DNA from: Paraspadella gotoi
Lineage: Eukaryota; Chaetognatha
Direction of reading: 5' to 3'
Assembly: GCA_051294375.1 (NCBI GenBank)
Contig: CM119264.1
Location: forward strand, 13,598,813 to 13,662,812
DNA: 64,000 nt
This document shows, piece by piece, positions 54,487-64,000 of the stretch. The notes beneath the pieces are model-generated. The model was not told where the DNA came from and made no database searches. It was given only the letters and a program-made list of their open reading frames with translations. A program made the position numbers and the translations under genes. The number at the start of each line of letters is the position of its first letter. The stretch's first letter is position 1.

Positions 54487-54627
54487 CACAATGTTATATT
54501 TTTTAAAAAGGGCCTCCAGGTTAACGCCCTGCTCCTTCCTCGGTCTGCCTATCTCGCACACAATGTTATATTTTCAAGAAGGGCCTCCAGGTTAACGCCC
54601 TGCTCCTTCCTCGGTCCGCCTATCTCG
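54487..54627 (+). repeat. 72-bp tandem duplication
   Basis: Two near-identical units (54487-54558 and 54559-54627) each contain GGGCCTCCAGGTTAACGCCC then TGCTCCTTCCTCGG and a TCTCG end. They differ by a few substitutions and a short T/A-run indel. Confidence 0.9.
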
Positions 54628-54778
54628 TGGGCATCGGATGTTGTTAAATCCGATTAGTTTTCTCAATCGCGTTTCATATTTCTTCGTCTTAGAATATGAC
54701 ATGGTAGTGATTAGTGAATAAAACCGAATTACAAACCTAATTCTCACTTTCTTTTCGACGTCGACATTTTTGTCGCCT

Positions 54779-55012
54779 TCACCGAGGGCCACCACTGGCT
54801 CCGCCGCGAAGCGTGAATGCTAACGGTTTCGCTTCACCGATTCTGATCCCAAAATTAACGAGGAGACAAGGCGTTGTCACTCGATAGAAGCGTCGCGCCC
54901 AGCCGAGCGTGTCGTCGTCGAACGCGTAGTTCTGCGTTTCGTCTGAATCACGTACGAGGGCGCTGTCAACGAATGTCACTGACGAGCGTCGTTGATCTTT
55001 TTTAACATTCAA
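54779..55012 (-). CDS. Candidate minus-strand exon, uncertain
   Basis: A GC-rich 77-codon frame reads VTFVDSALVRDSDETQ, then YAFDDDTLGWARRFYRVTTP and CLLVNFGIRIGEAKPL. It looks less repetitive than other frames here, but I recognise no family. No acceptor or donor clearly frames it. Confidence 0.25.
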   Translation of the reverse strand: MNVKKDQRRSSVTFVDSALVRDSDETQNYAFDDDTLGWARRFYRVTTPCLLVNFGIRIGEAKPLAFTLRGGASGGPR

Positions 55013-55521
55013 TGATTATGAAGGGCTCTTTCATACTTTGTATTGTTTTCTTTGACGCCTTCAGGAAGAACTCTCACGGCTGAGCTATTTTAAGTGAAAT
55101 TATTTCTTTTTCCTTACCATACAGGAGCAGATACTCTGAAAATGGGCATCGACGCTTAGATTACATACTTACGTACTTGCACAAAAGTGAAGAAGTTAAA
55201 TAGAAAAAGTCCAGTAAAAAAAAAAAGAAACTGTGATTCTTCCAACATTTTTAGATAATAATTTTGCTTTAAACCCGCGGCATAAAATTCACGCCAATCC
55301 TCCCTGTTTCCGACTCACGCCACGAAATCAATCCCACGCCAGTAAGTCACGCCAAAGTCCAACGCCCCCAAGCCAAACAAGGTCTCTCCACGGCCGTCCG
55401 CCCACGATTAGTTGAGGAGTTGTTGCTTCTCACTTCAACTCTCGTCTTTCTATCTTTCGTTTCTTTTTTTTTCCTTTTTTCTTTCTATTTTTACTCTTTC
55501 CTTCCTTTTATTTACATGTAT

Positions 55522-55638
<117 letters not shown>

Positions 55639-56429
55639 CTCTCCCTTGCTCCCTTGACGGTCCAGGAGAGAGCAGCCGAAAAAAAGGAATGACCAATGAG
55701 CGAACTTCTCTGCACGAACGGCGACCAATCAACAATTGACGCCGGCCTTAAGGAGTGGACCGATTCACATGACTGGATTCTATAATTCGACAAACGAGTG
55801 ATGCTAGATCCAGTGGCCTCGTTGCTGGCCAAAAGCGAAGTCGTTTTATGCCTTTCTCTCTATTTCTTTCTTTCTTTTTTTTCTTTTTTTTTTTCTTTCT
55901 TTCTTTCTTTCTTTCGTTCTTTTTTTCGTTTTTTTTCTTTTTTTCTTCTTTCCTTATTTCTTTATTTTTTTCTTCCTCATTATATTTCCTCACCTCTTTA
56001 TTAATTTTCTCTTTTTCTAATTTCCGCGTCTCAATCTCCCCATTACATCGCTATTGTTAATATTTCTATTTTAGACACATACGTACTTACTTGACATTCG
56101 TTATTTTTTTTTTCAATTATTAAAGTTCACTCCTTTCAATTATTCCTATCTTTAATAAAGCCCCTCATTAATACTCGCGCGTCATCGTTAATACGTTATT
56201 CTGTGAATTTCACCGCGTAGTTCATCGTCGTCGTTGCTTTCCTCGTTTTTATTCACGAATTCAAATTAAAAATCTAGGGAGATCAATTATTAATTTTTAA
56301 TTACTGGTTCTAAAATGCGGAATATTGATTATGGTTCGGGGATAGTTTAGGTTTGCGATGTCGGAAGGGATAATCGAGATCAGGAAAAGGGAATCGATTT
56401 TTGATTTTTTTCATTCTTGTTTTTCTTCT

Positions 56430-57032
56430 TTCCTTCGTTCATTTCTTCCTTCCTTCCTTCCTTCCTAGCTTTTTTTTTTCCTTCCTTCCTTCCTTCCTTT
56501 TTTCCTTCTTAATTCTTACCTTCCTTCCTTTTTTCCTTCCTTCTTTATATCTACCTTCTTTCCTTCCTTTCTTCCTTCCTTCTTTATTTCTACCTTCTTT
56601 CCCTCCTTTCTTCCTTTCTTCCTTCCTTCATTCCTAGCTTTCTTTTTTCCTTCATTCTTTCCTTCCTTCCTTCTTTCCTTCATTCATTTCTTCCTTCCTT
56701 TATTCCTAGCTTTCTTTTTTTCCTTCCTTCCTTCCTTCTTTACCTCTACCTTCTTTTTTTCTTTTTTTCCTTTCTTTTCTTTATTTCTACCTTCTTTCCT
56801 TCCTTTCTTTCTTCCTTCCTTCCTTGCTAGCTTCTTTCCTTCCTTCTTTCTTTTCTTTCTTTCCTTCCTTCTTTGCTAGCTTCTTTCTTTCCTTTCCTTC
56901 CTTCCTTCCTTCTTTATTCCTACTTTCTTTCCTTCATTTATTCCTTCCTCCTTTCCTTCATTCCTCCTTTCCTTCCTTCCTTCTTTCCTACCTTTTTTCC
57001 TTCCTACCTTTCTTCCTTCCTTCCTTCCTTCC
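56430..57032 (+). repeat. (CTTC)n minisatellite-like array
   Basis: About 600 bp of CCTTCCTTC units with recurring higher-order words such as CTAGCTTTCTTTTTTCC and TTTATTTCTACCTTC. This suggests tandem duplication of longer blocks. Confidence 0.9.
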
Positions 57033-57099
57033 AATTGGTAGGCAGAAAGAAATAACGTGGGCTAACAACTGGCCAGGAAAGAACGGAGCATAAAATTAT

Positions 57100-57620
57100 T
57101 TATTTCTCCTCAGATAAAGTTATGTGATAGTTAGGCATGACGTCTTCGAGCACGGTAGGTGAGGGCGGAATCGGATAGTAGGGAACAAGGTAAGGAAAAA
57201 ATAATGAGCGGAGGAAGGCAAGTAGGGTAAGGACGCAGCGGCTGCGAAGGGCGCCATGCCATCCCTCTCCCCCTTTTTTTCGCCTCGCGTCGCCTCTTCG
57301 ACTCATATCCTTCTTTATGATGCGATACAGAATAACAGGTTTCCCCGCCTTTGTGAAAGCGCGGGAAAAATATGGGCGGCATAAACACCGATTTTTTTTC
57401 CCAAGCGCTCGCCATCTCTGTTGCCGTCGTCGTCGTCGTTGTTATTGTTGTGGGGAGAGGGGGCGTTCAAAAATTATATTCTATAAAAAAATTATAACTT
57501 TGAAGAGTTGGTTACGTGATTATTTATTAAAACAAAAAGTCTCTTCTTAATTCCGAAATTGGAAAGACGACGTCAGCGAAGAGAACGACGACGACGAGAA
57601 AGAAAAAAAAAAAGAAAGAA
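57100..57620. promoter_or_regulatory. GC-richer island, possible promoter
   Basis: Raised CpG content with GTC/ACG triplet runs. Open frames on both strands are short and overlap each other. It precedes the frame at 57623. Confidence 0.3.
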
Positions 57621-57622
57621 AA

Positions 57623-57901
57623 ATGGACGACACGTGTGGACGAGATCAATTTCAAGCGGATCTCACCGCTCACCTCTCTCACTGGCCGTCGAAACGGTCT
57701 CGTCTCTTAGTCCATAAATCACTCGACGTGAAGTCACGTGATACACTTTCGACGACCCATCTTCGATTCACGTCCCGATGCACCCAAACATCCTTTCACG
57801 GATCAAACACGTGCACAGTCGTTACCAAAAACGCGGAGTCGATTTACCATTTTGATTACAGGCCCGTCGCAATATTGATGTTTCATAATGGATTTAATTA
57901 A
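57623..57901 (+). CDS. Candidate first exon, uncertain
   Basis: A 92-codon frame reads MDDTCGRDQFQADLTAHLSH, then WPSKRSRLLVHKSLDVKSRD and more, with coding-like composition up to about 57860. It then runs into AT-rich DNA and a stop at 57899. No good GT donor was found at the composition boundary, so the call is weak. Confidence 0.3.
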   Translation: MDDTCGRDQFQADLTAHLSHWPSKRSRLLVHKSLDVKSRDTLSTTHLRFTSRCTQTSFHGSNTCTVVTKNAESIYHFDYRPVAILMFHNGFN

Positions 57902-58742
57902 ACGACGTAAAAATATTTTTTAAAACCACTAATCCGTAGGGATTAGCAGTATTCGACGAAATTTTTATTTTTCTATCGGCCGAAAAATAATAGGGAATTT
58001 CATTCCAAAAAAACAAAGCTTTTTGAAATATTTACTGTATGGAAAATACTAAAAGAAAAATTTTATTTTTTAAAATAAGGTACTGTAAGGGTAAGTCTAA
58101 CTAAAAACCGAAAAAGAATCTTCAAATAAGAAAAATATTGGAATAGTACAGAAAGCAATATTTATTTTTATTGTTGCGCAAAAACTAGGCTTTCCTCGCA
58201 AAACCTCTGGTTACAGGAGATGCAAATGGTTTTCTCTCAACATATTGATCATTATTGATTCCCAAAATGATGCGCAAAAATTCGCAGCAGCAGTTCTGGC
58301 GATAGTCATTTTATATCATCTTTCCTATTGTATATTAAGGCTTATGAATCATCAATATGTATGAAACTGATATATATATTATTATGATCTTAAGATTTAT
58401 CTTTTTTTCTGCCTACAACAATTCCTCCTTTGCTAAATATACATGATACTATAATTATTATAATGGGTAATATCTTTATTCATAGTCTTTTTTTAACTAA
58501 GTTCAAATATAAACCTCAAGGACCATTGTTGATCCACAATTTCTGATACTTTTAATAAAATTGGTCCACTGACTTTACATGGTATATCTTTGTTTCTTTT
58601 TATCTATGATTTGAGTTTTATTTCGGTATTCGTTTTTTCTTTGATTTTAAAGAATCAAAACCGAAAGTAATCGACTTAGAATCGGAGATTGTATAAAAAT
58701 AAAAGAGAAAAGAAAAGGGAGGAAAGGGAAAGAGAGGGGATA

Positions 58743-59335
58743 AAGTGGCGCAGTTTTTACGTCAATTTACGCTTCTACGCCAAAGCATCTTAACTTAATA
58801 GCTTTATTTGGAAAATGAAAAAAAGTTTTTACGCCACAAAATTAAAATGATATTAATATGGTTTTCTGTTCATTTTACGCCATTCTACGCCAAACTTTGT
58901 ATAAAAAAGGCTGGAAAAATATTTAAATAAACTTAACTGAGTAGTTTTACTAGAAAATAAACAAAAGTCTTTACGCCACAGAATTAGATAATATTTATAT
59001 CGTTTTTTGTTCATTTCACGCCATTTTACGCCACAATTCTTTTTCCAATATTTAAATATAACATTTACACTTATTTAATTATGATATATTTTAAAAATTT
59101 TTTGGAAAAATCATTAACGCACTATTTAACTAGGAAATAATACGTTTTGGCGTACTTTTTACGCCACCAGCGCCAACAACATGTAAAAAAAAAGAAATCA
59201 AATCGGAATCCAATACTACTATGTATTTTTAATAAAAAAAAGCGTTTTCCAAAATTTTAGTTGAATATCCTTGATAGCAGTAAGGAGGCAAACGTTACTT
59301 CCAAATTGACGTAAATCAGTTGGCGTAAATCAATA
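58743..59335. repeat. Cluster of TTTTACGCCA motifs in about 150-bp repeat units
   Basis: TTTACGCCA or close variants (TTTACGTCA, CTACGCCAAA, TTCACGCCA) occur about a dozen times in 600 bp. They are arranged in at least three diverged units that also share GAAAATGAAAAAAAG/GAAAATAAACAAAAG and a TTCATTT(T/C)ACGCCA pair. TGGCGTA occurs inverted near 59147 and 59320. Confidence 0.65.
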
Positions 59336-59764
59336 TTTAAAAGTCAAACTTGGAATTAACGATTAAAGTACACTTCGATTAGCTTAATATAAGGTTTAAA
59401 ACCATCCAATGAAGAAAATCAGTATTTTTAAAAATTTTGTGCAATACCTACTATTGGTTTTGAAAAAATTAAAACACAAGGTCACTTAAAAATTTAAAAG
59501 CTTTGTTGAAAAAAAAATATTTAAATGTATACTAATTTACTCCCGAATTTTTATTCATCTGACCTCAGCTTATTTTTTTAACTGGGCTCACCTCCATATC
59601 ATTAACTTCCTCTTGCCTTACCTCAATCTCATTTTGGTTTTCTCACTTTTTTTTCTCCGTCCTCCATTTAGACTGAGTCGATCCTCAGATCTTTTACCTT
59701 ATTTCGATTCATTACCATCCGCTTTCTGTCCACTTTCTCTTCATTTGTCTTTCTACAAATTTCC

Positions 59765-59794
59765 CTCTCTCTCTCTCTCTCTCTCTCTCTTCTC

Positions 59795-59823
<29 letters not shown>
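59765..59823 (+). repeat. (TC)n microsatellite
   Basis: Two TC blocks separated by TTCTCG. Confidence 0.9.
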
Positions 59824-59825
<2 letters not shown>

Positions 59826-59875
59826 GCAACTTTTTTTCCATTCGTCTTCAGTTTTCGGCTTCACTTTTTAAATCA

Positions 59876-60014
59876 TTTATTTATTTATTAATTTATTTAT
59901 TTATTTACTTATTTATTTCTTTATTTCATTATTTCTTTGTATATTTCTTTCTTTATTATTTTTCTTTATTTTTTCTTTTTTTTTTCTTTTTTCTTCTTCT
60001 TCTTTTTTCTTTTT

Positions 60015-60046
<32 letters not shown>

Positions 60047-60078
60047 TTCTTTCTTTCTTTCTTTCTTTCTTTCTTTTC
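59876..60078 (+). repeat. (TTTA)n then (TTTC)n compound tract
   Basis: About 60 bp of TTTA units continue into TTTC and TTCTTC units. Confidence 0.9.
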
Positions 60079-60689
60079 TCACCGTTACAATTCTCGATAC
60101 CAACTCTCTCATTTTCCATCCACAACTCAAACATCCCCAGGGAAATATTTTATTCAACCTTCTCGTCTCTAGATTTTTTTTTTTTAAACTCGTCTTTGTT
60201 GTCGGTAACGCTGACGCCTTCTACGTTGAAAAATAGCTAAGAATACATATAGTTTAAAAACTGTTTTGTTTTGCATATATATGTGAAATATATTGACCTC
60301 GGTAGTTGGAATTTTTTTATCGATTGAGGAATGAGGAGTTTTCATGATTCTGGAATAGTATTTTTGATCCGGTCATGAAAGGCATGAGAAAAAATGGAAT
60401 AAAAGATAAAATAAAAAACTGAGGAAAATATTTCGACAGAACCGAACATAATTGATGCGTATTTAAATAGCAACTGGATAAAATAAAAAAAGGAACCTTA
60501 AATCTTCACTGAAATATTTAATTCCTTCTTCTTCTTCATAGTTTTTCTTCCATTCTCTTTCCTCCCTCTGTCCAACAAATCTTTTCGTGAATCCAATTCA
60601 CAATTGAATCTCCCGAAGTAAACGACCACGCGTTTCTCACTATCTTTCTTCGTGGATTCCTCAATGTTTTTGCGTGGTTGAGTTCTCTT

Positions 60690-60800
60690 CTCTCTCTCTC
60701 TCTACTCGACTCTCCTCTTAATCTCTCTCTTCTACTCTCTCTCTCTCTCTCTTCTCTCTCCCCTCTCTCTCTCTCTCTCTCTCTCTTCTCTACCCCCCCC
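60690..60800 (+). repeat. (TC)n microsatellites
   Basis: Several TC blocks broken by TACTCGAC and TTCTAC words. Confidence 0.85.
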
Positions 60801-60849
60801 TTCTTCCATCCCCTCCTTGATTGTTGGTAAAACATATTGAGATTCACAG

Positions 60850-61290
60850 GTTAAAAAAAAATGGCGAAGAGTTCTGCGTTTGGTTTTCGGTGTCAGAAAC
60901 GGAGGCCATCCGAAGGTAGAAGGAAGCCGTATGCTTCAAAGTAAAGACGAACCTTCGGCGGCTTTTTTCAAAAGAATCCATCTCCCGCCTTCGAGAGTTT
61001 CTCGCTGATTCTCTTTCCCACTTATCTCTCTTGTCTTAACCGAAGATTCGAGAGCAGGTAAACTGAGAAGGGTGCGCGTCGCTAAGAAAGCGACGTTGGT
61101 CGTTTCCACGTGAGAAAAAAGGGGTAAACTCGATCGCGTCTGAGGGGCGTGGCGCCCGCGAATGACGTTTCCGGTCTTCCACTTTTCCATCTTCGACGTA
61201 TTCGTGACCTTCGCGTGACGTCGAACGAAGGATGACGACGATGACGAAGACGACGAGTGAAAGGACGACATGATTGACAAAGGGGTCGCC
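60850..61290. promoter_or_regulatory. CpG-rich island, possible promoter
   Basis: GC-richer DNA with GTGACGTCG (CRE-like) and GACGATGACGAAGACGACG. Open frames on both strands reflect the GAC/TCG triplets. A 27-codon frame at about 60861 (MAKSSAFGFRCQKRRPSEGR...) lacks support. Confidence 0.3.
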
Positions 61291-61689
61291 GACTGAATGA
61301 TGACGATGACAGGGAAAACGCTGCTGCGAGCAAAGTTCCGTGTTTTGTCAGAGAAAAGTAAAAAAAGAAGATGAAATAAAGCGGAAGCGACACAAAACTT
61401 AACAGTTATTCTTTTAAAACAGACGCTTGTGAGAGAGAAAGTTTTTTTTCTCGAGATATTCAACTTTTTTAATGAATTTACCAAAATCATTTCAATAAGT
61501 TTTCACATAATGCGAGTTCTGCCTAAAAAAAAACTATTTGACTCCGACGTTTGAGGCAATGTCGCCCTTTTCAGTCAAAAATGTGGCTTGGGATGATACT
61601 GGAATAACGCTTTTCAGCCCACGTGTTTTAAATCATATCGGCGAAAATACTTTGAAATAAACCGGCGAAATACTGAGGTTGGTCATTTG

Positions 61690-61905
61690 CTGGTTAAAGA
61701 TGATTCAAATAGGAATTCGGCCACAGACTCTTGCTTCATCAAACGTGGCCGCTCCCCTCAAGGCGATTATGAGGCGGCGGTGGATCGATGCCGATGCTGT
61801 TTTTGTCTGAGCGTGGACGTCGTCGCCGTCCTGAGCGTCATCGGCGTCATCGGAGTGTTCGGGCGTCACGGGCGTGGACGACATCTGAATGCAATAATCT
61901 GTCGA
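61690..61905. other. CpG-rich open-frame island
   Basis: The plus frame from 61687 contains CCFCLSVDVVAVLSVIGVIG, a possible hydrophobic segment, before running into TC repeats. The antisense frame is acidic (SDDADDAQDGDD). It could be another promoter/first-exon island like 44170 and 63038, but no donor is evident. Confidence 0.3.
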
Positions 61906-61949
61906 CGGTCGAATCACTCTTTTCTTTTTTATATTCCCAGTAGAATCTA

Positions 61950-61969
61950 TCTCTCTCTCTTCTTCTCTC

Positions 61970-62017
<48 letters not shown>

Positions 62018-62162
62018 CTTCTCTCTCTTCCCTTCCCCCATCTTTTCCTCTTCCTCATTTCTTCCTCCTCATAGCAAACGAGTCTGTATTCTTTTCCTAT
62101 CGTCTTTTCTTCCGGATTCAATTCACCGTAATTGGAAAAGAAAATCTCTTCTCTCTCTTCTC

Positions 62163-62200
<38 letters not shown>
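61950..62200 (+). repeat. (TC)n microsatellites
   Basis: TC-rich blocks at 61950-62030 and 62165-62197 flank ordinary sequence. Confidence 0.85.
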
Positions 62201-62202
<2 letters not shown>

Positions 62203-62983
62203 CCTCTCTCTTCCCCCTCTTTTTCCATATTTACCGCATTATTACCATTAGAACGATTTGATTTGACAAAATATTTGATATATTAAACAAAATTAAACAA
62301 ATTTTGATATTCAGGTTTTTTTGTCGATTCCTTTGTGTCACGTAAATTATCAAAAACAGAGAATCAAAAGCCATCAATGATAAATATTTTCATGAATTCT
62401 TCTTCTTCCCATCATTTATTTATGGAAAATCGATGGAAAATAAATGAGTAAATAAGAAAATATCTCTCTCTCTCGCTCTTTCTCTCTCTCTCTTTTTCTC
62501 TCTCTCACTCCAGTTGTTATAAACCTTATTTTTTATATTTTTACAGATCTGTTATCAACTTATTTTTTTTCTCATTGTGCATCGAATCAAAATCATTATG
62601 CTCTGGTGCTCCGTTGAAGATAATTGTATGTTTTGTGCTTCTGTCTTACATTAAACTGTCATATATACAACCGTCAAACGTCATAAAAATGTGATAATAT
62701 TGTCTTAAAACGATTATGCAACTTAAATATGAAAACGTCATAAAAAAATATCGTTAACAAGCGATTAAAAAAAAAAACATTTACAAAAAATCTGTCTTCG
62801 GGAGCTACTGCGTCGAAATCGTTGGATCGAAAAATAATACAAGAATCAATTGTAAATGACGAAAAAATGTTAAAACCAAATATCATTCATTTTAATACAA
62901 CTGATATGGAAACTTGGGTTACGATCCCCAAATTAATTTAAAGATATAACAACAACAGCGAAATAAAAAAACCCTCACATTTC

Positions 62984-63012
62984 TCTGTCTCTCTCTCTCT
63001 CTCTCTCTCTGT
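62984..63012 (+). repeat. (TC)n tract upstream of the 63038 ATG
   Basis: A TC run of about 13 units ends 26 bases before the start codon, presumably in a 5' UTR. Confidence 0.8.
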
Positions 63013-63037
63013 TTATCTCTATCTCCGAACCGGCGAC

Positions 63038-63460
63038 ATGAGTAACTACATCATGAACATCTTCCTTCGGGCGTGCAAGCCCTCGACGGAGGACGCGGTC
63101 ACGGCCGCCCCCAACAGCGCCGCCACCGCCTCTTCCGGTAATAGCGGCGTCGTTCCGGGCCACGCCAACCGCGACGGCGTCACTTCCGGCGGCGTGACTT
63201 ATTCTCCGGCGGCGTCGCGTCTCGGCGTCGCCAACCGTCGACCAAACGGATTTCAAAACGCGATGAACTACACGGTCGCCGATTTTCGACGTCGCGGCGA
63301 AGCAGTGACATCCGGTTTTAACGGCGTCGGCGATTACATACGGGAAGATCTTTGGCACCGTGGACCGCGAGTTGCATCCGGGTTTAATGGTGTCAGCGAA
63401 TACATACGGGAAGATTCGAACTGGGACGAGAATTGTTTGAGGAGGAGATCTAACGTTATC
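63038..63460 (+). CDS. Probable alternative first coding exon of unknown gene (141 codons)
   Basis: ATG in the context GCGACATGA, then 141 codons to AACGTTATC|GTAAGT, phase 0. It starts MSNYIMNIFLRACKPSTEDA, then has an Ala/Ser/Thr/Gly-rich stretch and GFQNAMNYTVADFRRRGEA. A 21-residue tandem duplication follows: VTSGFNGVGDYIRED and VASGFNGVSEYIRED, 63 bp apart in DNA. The DNA is CpG-rich with GGCGTC words, like the 44170 exon. No domain or signal peptide recognised. Its body lies beyond the right edge; the function is unknown. Confidence 0.6.
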
Positions 63461-64000
63461 GTAAGTTTTTTAGATTATTATCTCAAATACTTAAGTATTT
63501 AGGGTAATATTTTGTATATTTTTATTTGAGTTATTCCAAGAAACGCTTTATTAATTTAATTCCATATATATATTATTATTATTATATTATACATTGAACA
63601 AGAAATTTTCAAAATCCCGCCAAGGGTCGAACTCATCCAGTTCGAGTTCCACTTACGATGACCTTTCCTCATTCTCCACATAGTTACATAGTTACATAGT
63701 TAGTAGCTACGTGTGATCGCCAAAGGAAACTGTCAAGTCTCTTTCCTCCTCTCTCATTTCCATTTTTCTTCGGCTTCTTTTTCTTTCCTTTCTCTTCGGG
63801 AGTAATTAAGAATTTCAATATTTTTTTCATAATGAACTTTTTTTTTTGGTTTGCGTTTGAGTCATCTCATTATGTCAACCGTCGAGAGACGAAATAGGTC
63901 TGTCAATCTAAAAGCTATAATGACACCTTTATGAACCAAAAAGAGATACGCTGCCTTTGTCATTCCCAAATTAAAAAAAGAATAAAAAAATAACTAACTC
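63461..64000. other. Start of the downstream intron
   Basis: AT-rich sequence with a short ACATAGTT triplication near 63680-63700 and nothing else recognised before the window ends. Confidence 0.5.

Noticed and set aside
63615-63660. tRNA-like GGTCGAACTC/GTTCGAG words
   Set aside because: B-box-like words only; no A box at the right distance and no cloverleaf could be drawn.

Overview
This is a eukaryotic nuclear window, almost certainly from an invertebrate metazoan that I cannot place to phylum. The evidence is a gene of at least 14 coding exons with consistent GT-AG introns, encoding a three-RRM plus double-stranded-RNA-binding protein of the animal A1CF/RBM46/RBM47 family. Around it is AT-rich intronic and intergenic DNA crowded with foldback and terminal-inverted-repeat elements, a LINE fragment, a miniature LTR element, hammerhead-ribozyme-bearing repeats and very long pyrimidine microsatellites. 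There are no bacterial operons, and I recognised no tRNA or rRNA genes.

Layout. Positions 1-948 look like a scaffold edge: two 25-base N gaps surround pieces that exactly duplicate sequence elsewhere in the window. Positions 913-3956 hold two adjacent large foldback elements. Positions 4055-4476 (minus) are a frameshifted lone exon of a 4-hydroxybutyrate/acetate CoA-transferase. Positions 7916-8768 hold a small inverted-repeat element into which a 647-bp TRIM-like LTR element has inserted. The RRM gene runs on the plus strand from a TATA-like box near 9.50 kb through coding exons at 9866-26188 (681 aa). Three further in-phase exons at 28317, 30072 and 31262 give an alternative Gln/Ala/Ser-rich C-terminus of 699 aa. 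Its long introns hold the LINE reverse-transcriptase fragment (22.3-23.3 kb), several palindromic elements and hammerhead-like repeats.

From 31.4 to 39 kb there is repeat debris: a Tc1-like inverted-repeat element, LTR relics, another hammerhead-like repeat and a telomere-motif MITE. From 39 to 64 kb the plus strand is strikingly pyrimidine rich, with (TC)n, (TTTC)n and (CTTC)n tracts. GC/CpG-rich islands interrupt it. Two islands, at 44170-45135 and 63038-63460, contain long open frames starting with ATG and ending in frame 0 at a GTAAGT donor. I read these as alternative first coding exons of one plus-strand gene whose shared body lies beyond the right edge; its identity is unknown.

The most interesting item is a dispersed repeat family (16.05, 24.82, 28.74, 38.29 and 40.15 kb). 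Its members carry a CUGAUGA/GAAA core, covarying stems and a self-complementary ACAUGU, matching a short-stem-III type I hammerhead ribozyme. Three loci carry two such motifs in opposite orientation, and three carry TC microsatellite or pyrimidine-rich sequence beside or between the motifs.
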